Below, piece after piece: positions 1-9,358 of a DNA stretch of 64,000 bases. This stretch comes from Palleronia sp. THAF1 (GTDB taxonomy: Bacteria > Pseudomonadota > Alphaproteobacteria > Rhodobacterales > Rhodobacteraceae). Location of the stretch: positions 1,159,001 through 1,223,000 of the forward strand of contig NZ_CP045420.1 of assembly GCF_009363795.1 (NCBI RefSeq). The letters are read 5' to 3'. The translations under genes were made by a program, and so were the position numbers. Numbering within the stretch: the stretch's first letter is position 1; each line of letters starts with the position of its first letter. A model generated the notes under the pieces. The model ran no database searches and was not told the origin of the DNA. It saw only the letters and a list, made by a program, of their open reading frames with translations.

Positions 1-828
1 GGCGGAACATGTCAGACCAGCGGCCCCCATGTCCTGGATCGCGATGACAGCGCCGGTTTGCATCAGTTCCAGACAGGCTTCCATCAGACGCTTTTCGGTG
101 AACGGGTCGCCGACCTGAACGGTGGGGCGTTTGTCCTCGATGGTGTCGTCGAATTCGGCGCTGGCCATGGTGGCACCGCCGACGCCGTCGCGGCCGGTTT
201 TCGCGCCCAGATAGACGACCGGGCGACCGACGCCAGAAGCTGCCGAGTAGAAGATATTGTCGGCGTCGGCCAAGCCCGCCGCGAAGGCGTTCACAAGGCA
301 GTTGCCGTTGTAGGACGGGTCGAACCGCACTTCGCCGCCGACGGTCGGTACGCCGAAGGAATTGCCGTAGCCGCCAACGCCGGCCACGACGCCGTGGACC
401 AGCTGGCGCGTCTTGGCATGGTCAACGTCACCGAAGGACAGCGCGTTCATCGCCGCGATAGGGCGCGCCCCCATGGTGAACACATCGCGCAGGATGCCGC
501 CCACGCCTGTGGCAGCGCCCTGGTAGGGTTCGATGTACGACGGGTGGTTGTGGCTTTCCATCTTGAAGACCACGGCCTGACCGTCGCCGATATCCACCAC
601 GCCCGCGTTCTCTCCGGGGCCGCAGATCACTTGCGGGCCGGTCGTGGGCAGGGTGCGCAGCCACTTCTTCGATGACTTGTAAGAGCAATGCTCGTTCCAC
701 ATCGCCGAGAAAATGCCCAGTTCGGTAAAGCTTGGGGTCCGCCCGATGATATCGAGGATGCGCTGGTATTCGTCAGGCTTCAGGCCGTGCGCATCAATGA
801 GTTCGGGCGTGATCTGCGGCTGTGTCAT
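1..828 (-). CDS. purL: Phosphoribosylformylglycinamidine synthase subunit PurL (N-terminal part, runs off the window)
   Basis: Cytosolic ATP-dependent enzyme of purine biosynthesis that converts FGAR to FGAM, using ammonia delivered by the PurQ/PurS partners. The first 276 residues are visible, starting [17 protein letters not shown]. Recognisable PurL blocks are [44 protein letters not shown] and a final [13 protein letters not shown]. Small bacterial PurL proteins are about 720-740 residues, so roughly 450 residues lie beyond position 1. The ATG at 826-828 is the natural start and nothing in frame extends it. The following small gene at 891-1457 is on the same strand and transcribed toward purL. 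Confidence 0.95.
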   Translation of the reverse strand, partial: MTQPQITPELIDAHGLKPDEYQRILDIIGRTPSFTELGIFSAMWNEHCSYKSSKKWLRTLPTTGPQVICGPGENAGVVDIGDGQAVVFKMESHNHPSYIEPYQGAATGVGGILRDVFTMGARPIAAMNALSFGDVDHAKTRQLVHGVVAGVGGYGNSFGVPTVGGEVRFDPSYNGNCLVNAFAAGLADADNIFYSAASGVGRPVVYLGAKTGRDGVGGATMASAEFDDTIEDKRPTVQVGDPFTEKRLMEACLELMQTGAVIAIQDMGAAGLTCSA

Positions 829-890
829 GTCGGTCCCCCGTCCGGTTGGGCGGCGTCATACGGTATCGCTGGCACGCGTGGAAGGGGCAG

Positions 891-1457
891 TCAGCCGGGG
901 CGCGCGGCGGCGCGTTCTTCGCGCGTCAGAACTGTTGGCGTCGCGATGGGTGAGCCGTCGGGTGTCACGAAAGGCGATCGGCGATGCGCGCCCGCGATCC
1001 GTCCCAGAAGGGCGCGGCGTAGAACGCCAAGCCCGGCCCGGGCCATACCATACGTTTCCACGGGCCTTTTGGCGGACTCGGTAAAGGCGCGGGCGGTGAC
1101 CTTGCCGAAGTCTTGTGTCTCTGGCGGCAGAACGAGTCCGACGAACGGAATGCCTGGTCGGGGCAGTGTATTGGCCACCGGCGTGCGGCAGCAGGTCGTA
1201 TACCAGCGCATCAGTGCCTTCGGGGACAGGCGCAGGCAGCCAAGGTTTTCGGTACCCTTCAGGAAAGTCACATGGTCCGGCAGTGTCTGCAGGAGATGGG
1301 TGCCGCCTGCGGGATCGGTCGGCACTTGATCAGGTGAGAGATGGGTGGCGAAGGTCTGGCAGTCCGCGCAATGACAAACCACGTGCGTGCCTCCGGCGGT
1401 ATTGATCACCCACTCCGTTTCACCGCATCGGCAGGTCAGCGTCCGGTCATCGGTCAT
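891..1457 (-). CDS. DUF6151-like / GFA-type zinc-ribbon protein
   Basis: About 188 residues. The N-terminus carries CRCGETEW and CHCADCQTFATHL, the paired cysteine motifs of glutathione-dependent formaldehyde-activating (GFA)-like and DUF6151 proteins, which bind zinc. A third cysteine pair, TTCCRTPVANT, fits the same fold. The enzymatic role is unknown; family membership is by motif only. The open frame runs up to 1574, but that extension crosses a minus-strand terminator at 1509-1537, so it is not the start. ATG at 1457 (MTDDRTLTCRCG) fits the family best; ATG at 1484 (MILKTTDAR) is the alternative. It lies between the LysR gene and purL on the same strand. Confidence 0.75.
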   Translation of the reverse strand: MTDDRTLTCRCGETEWVINTAGGTHVVCHCADCQTFATHLSPDQVPTDPAGGTHLLQTLPDHVTFLKGTENLGCLRLSPKALMRWYTTCCRTPVANTLPRPGIPFVGLVLPPETQDFGKVTARAFTESAKRPVETYGMARAGLGVLRRALLGRIAGAHRRSPFVTPDGSPIATPTVLTREERAAARPG

Positions 1458-1508
1458 GCGCGCATCCGTTGTTTTCAGGATCATATCACGCCTGCAGACG
1501 TGCGAATG

Positions 1509-1537
1509 AAAAAAAGGCCGGGCACAAAGGCCCGGCC
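1509..1537 (-). terminator. Rho-independent terminator after the LysR gene
   Basis: Read on the minus strand, GGCCGGGC and GCCCGGCC form a perfect 8-bp stem around a 6-nt loop, followed by seven T residues. It lies about 110 bases beyond the LysR stop codon and before the DUF6151-like gene, so it should separate the two transcripts. Confidence 0.8.
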
Positions 1538-1648
1538 AGTCCAACAGGGAGGTAAAGCGACGGACGCATGTCAACGCCGCTTCACGATCGACTTAGTGCT
1601 CGAATATCGGGCATTCAATAAAGATCGCGGCGCGACAGCGCACACCCG

Positions 1649-2572
1649 CTATGCGCCCTGTGCAACCCTCTGGCTTTCAACGGCGCTGATGCTTTTCGCC
1701 GTTTCCGACAGTTCGCGCAGCACGAAGTCGCGGAAGGCGGCGATGCGTTGGGAGTGACGCAATTCCTCGGGGTAGGCGAGGTAGACGGGGATCTGTGCGG
1801 ATTCCACGTCAGGCAAGACGCGTTCCATCGTGGGCGTGTCTGCGACAAGGTAGTCGGGCAGTACGCCGATCCCCAGCCCCGATTTCACGCCCTGCAGCAC
1901 ACCGAAGTAGTTATTCACCGTCAGGGTTGACGGAATGCCGACCGACAGCAGGCTTTCGATCAGAGACTGTCCCGATGACACCTGATGCGCCGTCACCGCC
2001 TGACTGATGAGGCGGTGGTTCGGCAGATCCTGGATGGATTGCGGGCGCCCGTGCGCTTCCAGATATTCCGGCATCGCGTAAAGGCGCATCCGCACGGTGT
2101 TCAGGCGCTTGCGTACCAGATCGGCTTGGCTGGGTTCCTTCATGCGGATCGCCACGTCGGCTTCGCGCATGGGCAGGTCGAGCACGCGCTCTTCCAGCAT
2201 CAGGTCGATCTTGAGGTTGGGGTATTCCTCGTAAAGCTTGGCCAGACGGGGGACCAGCCACAGCGTGCCGAAGCCGGTGGTGGTCGTCACGCGCAGGTCG
2301 CCGAACACTTCCTCTCGGCTGTCGCGGATGCGCGCCGATGCTGTATCCAACCGCTTGTTCATGGCCGCCGTCGCGTCGTGCAGCAACTCGCCTTGCTCGG
2401 TCAGTATCAAGCCGCGCGCGTGACGGTGGAACAGCACCGTCTCCAAGCTTTCTTCCAGCCCGCGGATCTGGCGCGACACGGCGGATTGCGACAGGTGGAG
2501 CGATTCGCCCGCCGCCGTCAGCGATCCAGCTTCTGCCACCGCGTGAAAAACCCGCAGTTTGTCCCAGTCCAT
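1649..2572 (-). CDS. LysR family transcriptional regulator
   Basis: 307 residues, normal for LysR. The N-terminal winged helix-turn-helix is at residues about 5-62 (LRVFHAVAEAGSLTAAGESL, LSQSAVSRQIRGLEE). A periplasmic-binding-protein-like effector domain runs from about 90 to 295, with the typical SGLGIGVLPDYL block. It is divergent from the indolepyruvate oxidoreductase gene across a 151-base gap holding two inverted repeats, the usual arrangement for a LysR protein that controls its neighbour and itself. The effector is unknown; an aromatic 2-oxo acid is a guess from the context. A terminator follows the gene. Confidence 0.92.
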   Translation of the reverse strand: MDWDKLRVFHAVAEAGSLTAAGESLHLSQSAVSRQIRGLEESLETVLFHRHARGLILTEQGELLHDATAAMNKRLDTASARIRDSREEVFGDLRVTTTTGFGTLWLVPRLAKLYEEYPNLKIDLMLEERVLDLPMREADVAIRMKEPSQADLVRKRLNTVRMRLYAMPEYLEAHGRPQSIQDLPNHRLISQAVTAHQVSSGQSLIESLLSVGIPSTLTVNNYFGVLQGVKSGLGIGVLPDYLVADTPTMERVLPDVESAQIPVYLAYPEELRHSQRIAAFRDFVLRELSETAKSISAVESQRVAQGA

Positions 2573-2598
2573 GATCGTGCCTCTGTTTCTTGGTATGT

Positions 2599-2657
2599 CT
2601 TACGCCGACAATAGATCACGTAAGCATACATTCCCTGTTCTCATAGCAGGAGAGAAC
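2599..2657. promoter_or_regulatory. Candidate LysR operator region between the divergent genes
   Basis: Two inverted repeats lie in the divergent gap: CTTACG (2599-2604) with CGTAAG (2619-2624), and GTTCTC (2637-2642) with GAGAAC (2652-2657). LysR regulators bind interrupted palindromes in such gaps. The pairing is visible directly; assignment to this regulator is inference. Confidence 0.35.
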
Positions 2658-2723
2658 GAAAGAATTGTGAATTGTTGCTTCCGTCGTTTCCGTTAGGCTC
2701 TTTGGAAAGCACGGAGCTTACAA

Positions 2724-5700
2724 ATGTCGCGTCAAGATGTTCGCCTGTCCGATAAATACGATCTGGATGCCTCGCCCGTTCTGTTGAACGGCACGCAGGC
2801 GCTGGTGCGGCTGATGCTGATGCAAAAGGCGCGGGATCGGGCCGCTGGATTGAACACCGCAGGCCATGTGACCGGCTATCGCGGCTCCCCGCTGGGGGCC
2901 GTGGACATGAACATGGCCAAGGCCGACAAGCTTCTGTCGCAGAACGATATCCTTTTCCAGCCTGGATTGAACGAAGACCTGTCGGCCACCGCGATCTGGG
3001 GCGCGCAGCAGGCCGGTCTGCGCGGCGATGGCAAGTTCGATGGCGTGTTCTCGCTCTGGTATGGCAAGGGGCCGGGCGTCGATCGCTCTGGCGACGTGAT
3101 GCGCCACGCCAACATGGCAGGCTCTGCGCGCTTCGGTGGGGCGATCATGGCGATGGGCGACGATCACACCGGCGAGTCCTCGACCACCTGCCACCAGTCC
3201 GACTGGGCGATGGTGGACGCGTACATGCCCGTCTTGTCGCCCGCGGGTGTGCAGGAAATTCTGGACTACGGCCTCTATGGCTTTGCGCTAAGCCGGTTCG
3301 CGGGCGTCTGGGCCGGGCTGAAGCTGATGAAGGATACCGTAGAGGTCACATCCGTCGTGGACGGCAGCGTGGGGCGCATGCAGTTCGCGACGCCCGATTT
3401 CCCGATGCCGGAGGGCGGCGTGAACATCCGGCTGGGCGATCACTGGGTCGCGCAGGAAGCCCGGATGATCGACTACAAACGCTTCGCGGCAGAGGCGTTT
3501 TCACGAGCCAACGGCATGGACAGGCGCGTTTGGGGCAAGCCGGGGGCCAAGATCGGTTTCGTCGCCGCGGGCAAGAACTGGCTGGATCTGGTCCACGCGC
3601 TGTCCTTGCTGGGGATTGACGAAAGCCGGGCCGAAGCACTGGGTATCACCACCTACAAGGTCGGCCAGACCTTCCCGCTGGACATGCAGGGCTTCCACGA
3701 TTGGGCCGAGGGCGTCGAACTGATCGTCGTGGTCGAGGAAAAGCGCAAGCTGATCGAGGTGCAGATCAAAGAGGCGATCTTCGATGACCGCCACGGCCGC
3801 CGCGTCTACGGCTGGTACAAAGGCGGAGCGGGCCAACTGCACAAGGAAGAGCTGTTCCCCACCAAGATGTCTCTCGACCCCGTGTTCATCGCCGAGCGTC
3901 TGGGTGAGATTCTGGTGGAAGAGGGGCGCGGGTCCGAGGAACTGGAAGGCCGCCTGCGAAAGCTGGCAGAGACGCGCCGCGCCGACAACGTGGAAGAAAT
4001 CGCGGTGCGTACGCCCTATTTCTGCGCCGGGTGCCCGCACAACAGCTCTACCGTCGTGCCGGACGGCTCTCGCGCCTATGCCGGGATCGGGTGCCACATC
4101 ATGGCGATGTGGATGGACCGAGAGACCAGCGGCTACACCCATATGGGCGCGGAGGGCGCGAACTGGGTCGGCGAAGCGCCGTTTTCCACCACGCCGCACG
4201 TCTTCCAGAACATCGGGGACGGGACGTACAACCATTCTGGCCTGCTGGCGATTCGCGCGGCGCTGAGTGCGGGAACGAACATCACCTACAAGATCCTGTA
4301 TAACGATGCCGTCGCCATGACCGGGGGGCAGACAAACGAAGGCGGACTGGGCCCCGACCGCATCGCGCAGGAACTGGCGGCGATGGGCGTGAATGCGATC
4401 GAGGTCGTCTACGATCCCAAGGAAGAGCCGATCCGGGACGGGTTCCCGAAGTCTGTGGGCTGGCATGAGCGGAGTGATCTGCCGCAGGTCATGGAGCGAC
4501 TGAAGACGGTGCAGGGCGTTTCCGCCATCATCTTCGTGCAGACCTGTGCCGCCGAAAAGCGTCGCCGCCGCAAGCGTGGCACCTTCCCGGACCCCGAAGA
4601 GCGCATCTTCATCAATACCGATGTCTGCGAAGGCTGCGGCGACTGCGGTGTGCAGTCGAACTGCGTCGCTATCGTCCCGGTGGAAACCGAGCTGGGCCGC
4701 AAACGCGCCATCGACCAATCCACCTGCAACAAGGACTACTCTTGTGTAAAAGGGTTTTGCCCGTCCTTCGTGACCGTCACCGGTGGCACGATCCGCAAGG
4801 AGGCGACGGCTCAGGTGGACACGGGCGACCTGCCTAACCCCGATCTGCCGTCCATCGACGGCACGTGGAACGTGGTCATCACCGGCGTCGGCGGCACCGG
4901 CGTTGTGACCATCGGCGCGGTTCTGGCGATGGCCGCGCATCTGGACGGGCGCGGGGCGGGCATGATGGAGATGGCTGGTCTGGCGCAGAAGGGCGGGGCG
5001 GTCGCGGTGCATTGCCGGATCGGAAAGACGCCCGGCGACATCAGCGCGATCCGCGTCGCGACCGGAGAGGCCGACGCCATCATCGGCGGTGATCTGGTGG
5101 TCAGCGCCGGCGCCAAGACCATCGGGTTGATGGCGCAAGGGCGCACCGGCGCGGTGGTCAACAGCCACGACATCGTCACCGGTGACTTCACGCGCAACAC
5201 AGAGTTCCGCATTCCATCGGAAGACCTGTCGCTAGCGCTGAAACGGCGTTTGCGCGACCGCCTGGTCCTGTTCGACGCGACCGATCTGGCGCGCGCCGTC
5301 ATGGGCGACACGATCTTTTCCAACATGATCACCTTCGGCGCGGCGTGGCAGGCGGGGTTGATCCCGGTCACGCTGGACGCTTTGCAACAGGCGATCTCGC
5401 TGAACGGTGCCGCCGTCGACGCCAACCTGCGCGCGTTCGAGATCGGGCGCTGGGCGGTTCACGCACCGGACGACGCCGCCCGTGCCGCAGAGCCGCGCAT
5501 CGTGCAAAAACCGCGCAGCCTGGATGAAAAGATCGCCTTCCGCGCCGATCATCTGACGCAGTATCAGGGTAAGCGACTGGCGAAACGGTATCGCAAGCTG
5601 GTGGATGGTATCGAAGACACCGACCTGAAACTTGCGGTGGCCGAGGGTTATCACAAGCTATTGTCCTACAAGGACGAATATGAGGTCGCGCGCCTTTTGA

Positions 5701-6134
5701 AACAGACCCGAGACAGGGCGTCCGAGACGTTCGATGGCGACCTGACGCTGACCTACCACCTTGCGCCGCCGACGCTGACCAAGACCGAAGGGCGGCCCGA
5801 CAAGAAGCAGTTCGGGCAATGGGTGGAACATTTCTATCCGATGCTGGCAAAAGGGCGGGTTCTGCGGGGCACGGTGTTCGATCCGTTCGGACGGTCCGCG
5901 GAACGCCGCATGGAGCGGGCGCTGATTACGCAGTATGAAGCGGATATGAAGGATGCGATTCCAAAACTGGATCAGGCCCGCGATGCGGTGATCGCCTTGG
6001 CGCGTTTGCCGTTGGACATCCGCGGTTTCGGCCCGGTGAAGCAGGCGAATGCCGAGAAGGCTGCCAAACGTCGCGAGGAATTTCTGGCCGCGATTCGCAG
6101 CGGTCCCAGTGCAACTGCGCAGGCGGCGGAATAG
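2724..6134 (+). CDS. Indolepyruvate ferredoxin oxidoreductase family protein (IorA-IorB fusion)
   Basis: 1136 residues. The single-chain alphaproteobacterial form of thiamine-diphosphate-dependent 2-oxoacid:ferredoxin oxidoreductases, which decarboxylate aryl (and possibly branched) 2-oxo acids to acyl-CoA. The N-terminal pyrimidine-binding half starts near residue 20 (GTQALVRLMLMQ, GYRGSPLGAVDM). The thiamine-binding GDGTYNHSG...YNDAVAMTGGQ lies near residues 497-535. A cysteine-rich iron-sulfur segment (CEGCGDCGVQSNC, CNKDYSCVKGFC) is at about 634-682. The IorB-like domain starts near 715 (ITGVGGTGVVTIGAVLAMAA). The start is the ATG after the divergent LysR promoter. The acyltransferase gene follows 1 base after the stop. 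The physiological substrate cannot be read from the sequence. Confidence 0.92.
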   Translation: MSRQDVRLSDKYDLDASPVLLNGTQALVRLMLMQKARDRAAGLNTAGHVTGYRGSPLGAVDMNMAKADKLLSQNDILFQPGLNEDLSATAIWGAQQAGLRGDGKFDGVFSLWYGKGPGVDRSGDVMRHANMAGSARFGGAIMAMGDDHTGESSTTCHQSDWAMVDAYMPVLSPAGVQEILDYGLYGFALSRFAGVWAGLKLMKDTVEVTSVVDGSVGRMQFATPDFPMPEGGVNIRLGDHWVAQEARMIDYKRFAAEAFSRANGMDRRVWGKPGAKIGFVAAGKNWLDLVHALSLLGIDESRAEALGITTYKVGQTFPLDMQGFHDWAEGVELIVVVEEKRKLIEVQIKEAIFDDRHGRRVYGWYKGGAGQLHKEELFPTKMSLDPVFIAERLGEILVEEGRGSEELEGRLRKLAETRRADNVEEIAVRTPYFCAGCPHNSSTVVPDGSRAYAGIGCHIMAMWMDRETSGYTHMGAEGANWVGEAPFSTTPHVFQNIGDGTYNHSGLLAIRAALSAGTNITYKILYNDAVAMTGGQTNEGGLGPDRIAQELAAMGVNAIEVVYDPKEEPIRDGFPKSVGWHERSDLPQVMERLKTVQGVSAIIFVQTCAAEKRRRRKRGTFPDPEERIFINTDVCEGCGDCGVQSNCVAIVPVETELGRKRAIDQSTCNKDYSCVKGFCPSFVTVTGGTIRKEATAQVDTGDLPNPDLPSIDGTWNVVITGVGGTGVVTIGAVLAMAAHLDGRGAGMMEMAGLAQKGGAVAVHCRIGKTPGDISAIRVATGEADAIIGGDLVVSAGAKTIGLMAQGRTGAVVNSHDIVTGDFTRNTEFRIPSEDLSLALKRRLRDRLVLFDATDLARAVMGDTIFSNMITFGAAWQAGLIPVTLDALQQAISLNGAAVDANLRAFEIGRWAVHAPDDAARAAEPRIVQKPRSLDEKIAFRADHLTQYQGKRLAKRYRKLVDGIEDTDLKLAVAEGYHKLLSYKDEYEVARLLKQTRDRASETFDGDLTLTYHLAPPTLTKTEGRPDKKQFGQWVEHFYPMLAKGRVLRGTVFDPFGRSAERRMERALITQYEADMKDAIPKLDQARDAVIALARLPLDIRGFGPVKQANAEKAAKRREEFLAAIRSGPSATAQAAE

Positions 6135-6135
6135 C

Positions 6136-7032
6136 ATGACCCGAGAGATCACGCGCGATATCTCTTACGCCAGCTCGGCCAGCTCACGGTCTGGTCGCGC
6201 GTTGATTCGCGTGATGGAGAACGCGACGGGCCGCCTGTCGCTGATCCGCCGTGCGGCCGGCTACGACGCCGAAGTGGGGCAGGGGCGTGAATTTTGGGAA
6301 GTGATGGTCGAACGCTATGGCCTGACGCTGGACCTGATCGCCGGATCGCTGGATCACATCCCGCGCGAGGGGCCGCTGATCGTCGTCGCGAACCATCCAT
6401 ACGGTATCTTGGACGGGCTGACGCTGGGGCATATCCTGTCCACCCGGCGCGGCGACTTCCGCATCCTTGCCAATTCCGTCTTCCGGCGCGCGGAAGAGTT
6501 GAACCGCATCGTGCTGCCGGTGTCTTTCGATGATACGAAAGAGGCCATTCAGCAGAACATCGAGACGCGAAAGACGGCGCTCGCCTATCTGAACGAAGGC
6601 GGGGCTATCGGGGTCTTTCCCGGCGGCACGGTCGCCACCGCGCCCAAGCCGTTTGGTAAACCCTTCGATCCGCAATGGCGCGGCTTTACCGCCAAGATGA
6701 TCGCGAAGTCCAAGGCCACTGTCGTGCCGATCTTCTTCGAAGGCCATAACTCGCGCCTGTTCCAACTGGCCAGCCACCTGCACGTGACCCTGCGCATGGC
6801 GCTTTTGATCAAGGAATTCGGCAAGCGCGTCGATGCGCCCGTCCGGCTTGCGGTGGGCGCGCCCATTGCGCCCGAAGAGATGCGCCCCCACGCCCACGAC
6901 CCCCGCGCGCTGATGGACTTCCTGCGCGCGACGACCTATGCGCTGTCCCCAAGGCCGCTGGGCGATATCGCCTACGGCTACGAGTTTGAGGACAGGTACA
7001 GGGCACAAGATGGCGGTCGGCGTATTCGATAG
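6136..7032 (+). CDS. Lysophospholipid acyltransferase family protein (PlsC-like)
   Basis: 298 residues. It carries the glycerolipid acyltransferase signature NHPYGILDG (H-x4-D catalytic motif, near residue 85) and the later [10 protein letters not shown] block that binds the phosphate of the acceptor. Such enzymes transfer an acyl chain to a lysolipid at the cytoplasmic face of the inner membrane. No long N-terminal membrane helix is visible, unlike E. coli PlsC. Whether the acceptor is lysophosphatidate or a lyso-aminolipid cannot be told. The open frame reaches back to 6049, inside the preceding gene; ATG at 6136, 1 base after that stop, is preferred. Its end overlaps murI by 23 bases, suggesting one operon. 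Confidence 0.85.
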   Translation: MTREITRDISYASSASSRSGRALIRVMENATGRLSLIRRAAGYDAEVGQGREFWEVMVERYGLTLDLIAGSLDHIPREGPLIVVANHPYGILDGLTLGHILSTRRGDFRILANSVFRRAEELNRIVLPVSFDDTKEAIQQNIETRKTALAYLNEGGAIGVFPGGTVATAPKPFGKPFDPQWRGFTAKMIAKSKATVVPIFFEGHNSRLFQLASHLHVTLRMALLIKEFGKRVDAPVRLAVGAPIAPEEMRPHAHDPRALMDFLRATTYALSPRPLGDIAYGYEFEDRYRAQDGGRRIR

Positions 7033-7822
7033 CGGGCTGGGCGGGCTGACCGTCTTGAGGGCCCTGGAAAAGCGGCTTCCGGACGTGCCGTTCGTCTATT
7101 TCGCCGACAGCGCCCACGCGCCCTACGGCGTGCGGACTGCGGACGACATCTACAACCTGACCTGCGCTGCCGTCGAACGCCTGTGGGAAGAGGGCTGCGA
7201 TCTGGTCATTCTGGCCTGCAACACTGCTTCTGCGGCGGCTCTACGTCGGATGCAGGAGTCTTGGCTGCCCAAGGACAAGCGCGTATTGGGCGTTTTCGTG
7301 CCGCTGATAGAGGCGCTGACCGAACGGGAATGGGGCGACAACTCTCCGCCGCGCGAAGTTGCCGTGAAACACGTGGCGCTGTTCGCGACGCCGGCCACTG
7401 TGTCGTCCCGCGCGTTCCAACGTGAGTTGGCGTTCCGCGCCATCGGTGTCGATGTCGAGGCGCAGGCCTGCGGCGGTGTCGTCGACGCGATCGAGGATGG
7501 CGATATGATACTGGCCGAAGCGCTCGTGCGCAGCCATGTCGATGCGCTCAAGCGCAAGATGCCCGATCCACAGGCCGCGATCCTTGGCTGCACGCACTAC
7601 CCGTTGATGGAAGAGACGTTCCAGGACGCGCTGGGCGAGGGGGTCGAGGTTTACTCTCAAGCGAATCTGGTCGCGGAAAGCATGGCCTTCTACTTGGATC
7701 GCCACCCCGAGATGCGCGGTAGCGGGACCGAAGCCAAGTTCCTGACCACAGGCGATCCGCGCAAGGTGTCGGGTCGGTCGATCCCCTTCATGAAGCGTGA
7801 TCTGCAGTTCGAGAAAGCCTGA
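7010..7822 (+). CDS. murI: Glutamate racemase
   Basis: 270 residues. Converts L- to D-glutamate for peptidoglycan in the cytosol. All family marks are present: [11 protein letters not shown] at residue 6, [11 protein letters not shown] at 30, the catalytic cysteines in LACNTA (Cys70) and LGCTHYPLM (Cys194). The cofactor-independent two-cysteine mechanism is therefore intact. The start at 7010 ([12 protein letters not shown]) puts the motif at the N-terminus as in other MurI; the upstream extension lies in the acyltransferase frame. The stop TGA overlaps the ATG of argC. Confidence 0.95.
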   Translation: MAVGVFDSGLGGLTVLRALEKRLPDVPFVYFADSAHAPYGVRTADDIYNLTCAAVERLWEEGCDLVILACNTASAAALRRMQESWLPKDKRVLGVFVPLIEALTEREWGDNSPPREVAVKHVALFATPATVSSRAFQRELAFRAIGVDVEAQACGGVVDAIEDGDMILAEALVRSHVDALKRKMPDPQAAILGCTHYPLMEETFQDALGEGVEVYSQANLVAESMAFYLDRHPEMRGSGTEAKFLTTGDPRKVSGRSIPFMKRDLQFEKA

Positions 7823-8850
7823 TGCCCAAGAAAATCGCTATCCTCGGTGCGTCCGGCTACACCGGCGCCGAACTGATCCGCATTATCGCCACGCATCCTT
7901 CGTTGGAAATCGCCGCGCTGTCGGGTGAACGCCGCGCGGGCGATCCGGTGGCCGCCGTCTTTCCCCACCTGCGCCACCTGAACCTGCCCGATCTGGTGAA
8001 GATCGACGACATCGACTTCACCGGCATCGATCTGGCCTTCTGCGCGCTGCCCCACGCCACCAGCCAGCGCGTCATCGCCGCCCTGCCGCGCGATCTGAAG
8101 GTCGTGGACCTGAGCGCTGACTTCCGCCTGCGCGACGCTGCCGACTACGAGACGTGGTATGGCCAACCCCACGCGGCGACCGATCTGCAGGCCGAGGCCG
8201 TCTATGGCCTGACCGAGTTCTACCGCGACGACATCCGCAGCGCGCGATTGGTCGCTGGCACCGGGTGCAATGCCGCCACGGGGCAGTTCGTGTTGCGTCC
8301 GTTGATCTCTGCCGGGGTGATCGACCTTGATGAGATCATTCTTGACCTGAAATGCGGTGTTTCCGGCGCGGGGCGGGCGCTGAAGGAAAACCTGCTGCAC
8401 GCAGAGCTGTCCGAGGGCTATCAGGCCTACGCCGTCGGTGGAATCCACCGGCATCTGGGTGAGTTCGATCAGGAGTTCAGCGCGCTCGCCGGTCGTCCCG
8501 TGCAGGTGCAGTTCACGCCGCATCTGATCCCCGCCAATCGCGGTATCCTTGCCACCACCTACGTCCGGGGTGACGCGACCGCGATCCACGCAACGCTGGC
8601 AGAGACCTATGCGCAAGAGCCCTTCATCGAAGTGCTGCCCATGGGAGAAACGCCCAGCACTCACCATGTGCGCGGCTCTAACTTCTGTCATATCGGCGTG
8701 GTGCAAGACCGGCGCGACGGGCGGGCCATCGTGGTCGGTGCGCTGGACAATCTGACGAAGGGTTCATCTGGCCAAGCTGTGCAAAACGCCAATCTCATGC
8801 TAGATATAGCAGAGACAGAGGGGCTGATGCTGGCTCCGGTTTTCCCATGA
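7822..8850 (+). CDS. argC: N-acetyl-gamma-glutamyl-phosphate reductase
   Basis: 342 residues. NADPH-dependent third step of arginine biosynthesis. The Rossmann motif [13 protein letters not shown] is at residue 9. The catalytic cysteine is Cys149 in AGTGCNAATG, a variant of the usual NPGCYPT context; I recall the same variant in Rhodobacter ArgC. The C-terminal half has VSGAGR and [10 protein letters not shown] blocks. ATG overlaps the murI stop (TGATG), indicating translational coupling. ccmE follows 7 bases after the stop. Confidence 0.94.
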   Translation: MPKKIAILGASGYTGAELIRIIATHPSLEIAALSGERRAGDPVAAVFPHLRHLNLPDLVKIDDIDFTGIDLAFCALPHATSQRVIAALPRDLKVVDLSADFRLRDAADYETWYGQPHAATDLQAEAVYGLTEFYRDDIRSARLVAGTGCNAATGQFVLRPLISAGVIDLDEIILDLKCGVSGAGRALKENLLHAELSEGYQAYAVGGIHRHLGEFDQEFSALAGRPVQVQFTPHLIPANRGILATTYVRGDATAIHATLAETYAQEPFIEVLPMGETPSTHHVRGSNFCHIGVVQDRRDGRAIVVGALDNLTKGSSGQAVQNANLMLDIAETEGLMLAPVFP

Positions 8851-8857
8851 GGACTGC

Positions 8858-9316
8858 ATGAAGGGCCTGAAGAAGAAACGCCGTATACAAGTCATCGCGG
8901 TTGCGGCGGTGGCGTTGACCCTTTCTACCGCGCTGATCGGCTATGCCATGCGCGACGGCATCAATTTCTTCCGCTCTCCCAGCCAAGTCGTCGCCGAAGC
9001 GCCCATGCCGAACGAGGTGTTCCGCATCGGCGGGCTGGTCGAAGACGGCAGCCTGACGCGCGGGCAGGGAGAGACGATCACCTTCCGGGTCACCGACGGC
9101 GCGGCCTCTGTTCCGGTGTCCTACGCGGGCGTCCTGCCCGACCTGTTCGGTGAAGGCGAGGGCATGGTCGGCACGGGCCGTTTCATCGACGGCACGTTTC
9201 AGGCCAGCGAAATCCTGGCCAAGCATGACGAATCCTATATGCCGAAGGAAGTCGTTGATGCGCTGAAAGAGCAGGGCGTTTACCAACCTGCGAACGATGA
9301 CATCTCAATGAATTAA
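8858..9316 (+). CDS. ccmE: Cytochrome c maturation haem chaperone CcmE
   Basis: 152 residues. A membrane-anchored periplasmic protein that carries haem covalently and passes it to the CcmF/CcmH lyase. A single N-terminal membrane anchor follows a lysine-rich start (KGLKKKRRIQVIAVAAVALT). The OB-fold periplasmic domain ends with the haem-attaching histidine in KHDESYMP (His123). Its partners ccmF and ccmH lie 1.9 kb downstream on the same strand, separated by a lysis cassette, which is unusual for a haem maturation operon. Confidence 0.95.
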   Translation: MKGLKKKRRIQVIAVAAVALTLSTALIGYAMRDGINFFRSPSQVVAEAPMPNEVFRIGGLVEDGSLTRGQGETITFRVTDGAASVPVSYAGVLPDLFGEGEGMVGTGRFIDGTFQASEILAKHDESYMPKEVVDALKEQGVYQPANDDISMN

Positions 9317-9328
9317 CGCTTTGCGCGG

Positions 9329-9358
9329 ACCTTCCGGGGAACACACCGGAGGGTTCCC
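9329..9358 (+). promoter_or_regulatory. Two competing hairpins over the endolysin ribosome-binding site
   Basis: Structure A pairs ACCTTCCGG (9329-9337) with CCGGAGGGT (9346-9354), nine pairs including one U-G, and buries the Shine-Dalgarno GGAGG (9348-9352) in its stem. Structure B pairs GGGAAC (9337-9342) with GTTCCC (9353-9358) and leaves GGAGG in the loop. They share bases and cannot coexist. The pairings are seen directly; a translational switch is inference. Confidence 0.4.

Noticed and set aside
58-675. 205-codon + strand frame at the left edge
   Set aside because: It is the shadow of purL, which reads uninterrupted from 828 to the window edge on the other strand with clear motifs.
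3501-5168. 555-codon minus-strand frame
   Set aside because: Antisense to the indolepyruvate oxidoreductase; the encoded sequence is histidine/arginine-rich low-complexity with no domain.
8260-8275. ArgC active site GTGCNAA as a possible inactivating change
   Set aside because: The catalytic cysteine is retained, the rest of the protein is normal and the same variant occurs, as I recall, in other Rhodobacterales.
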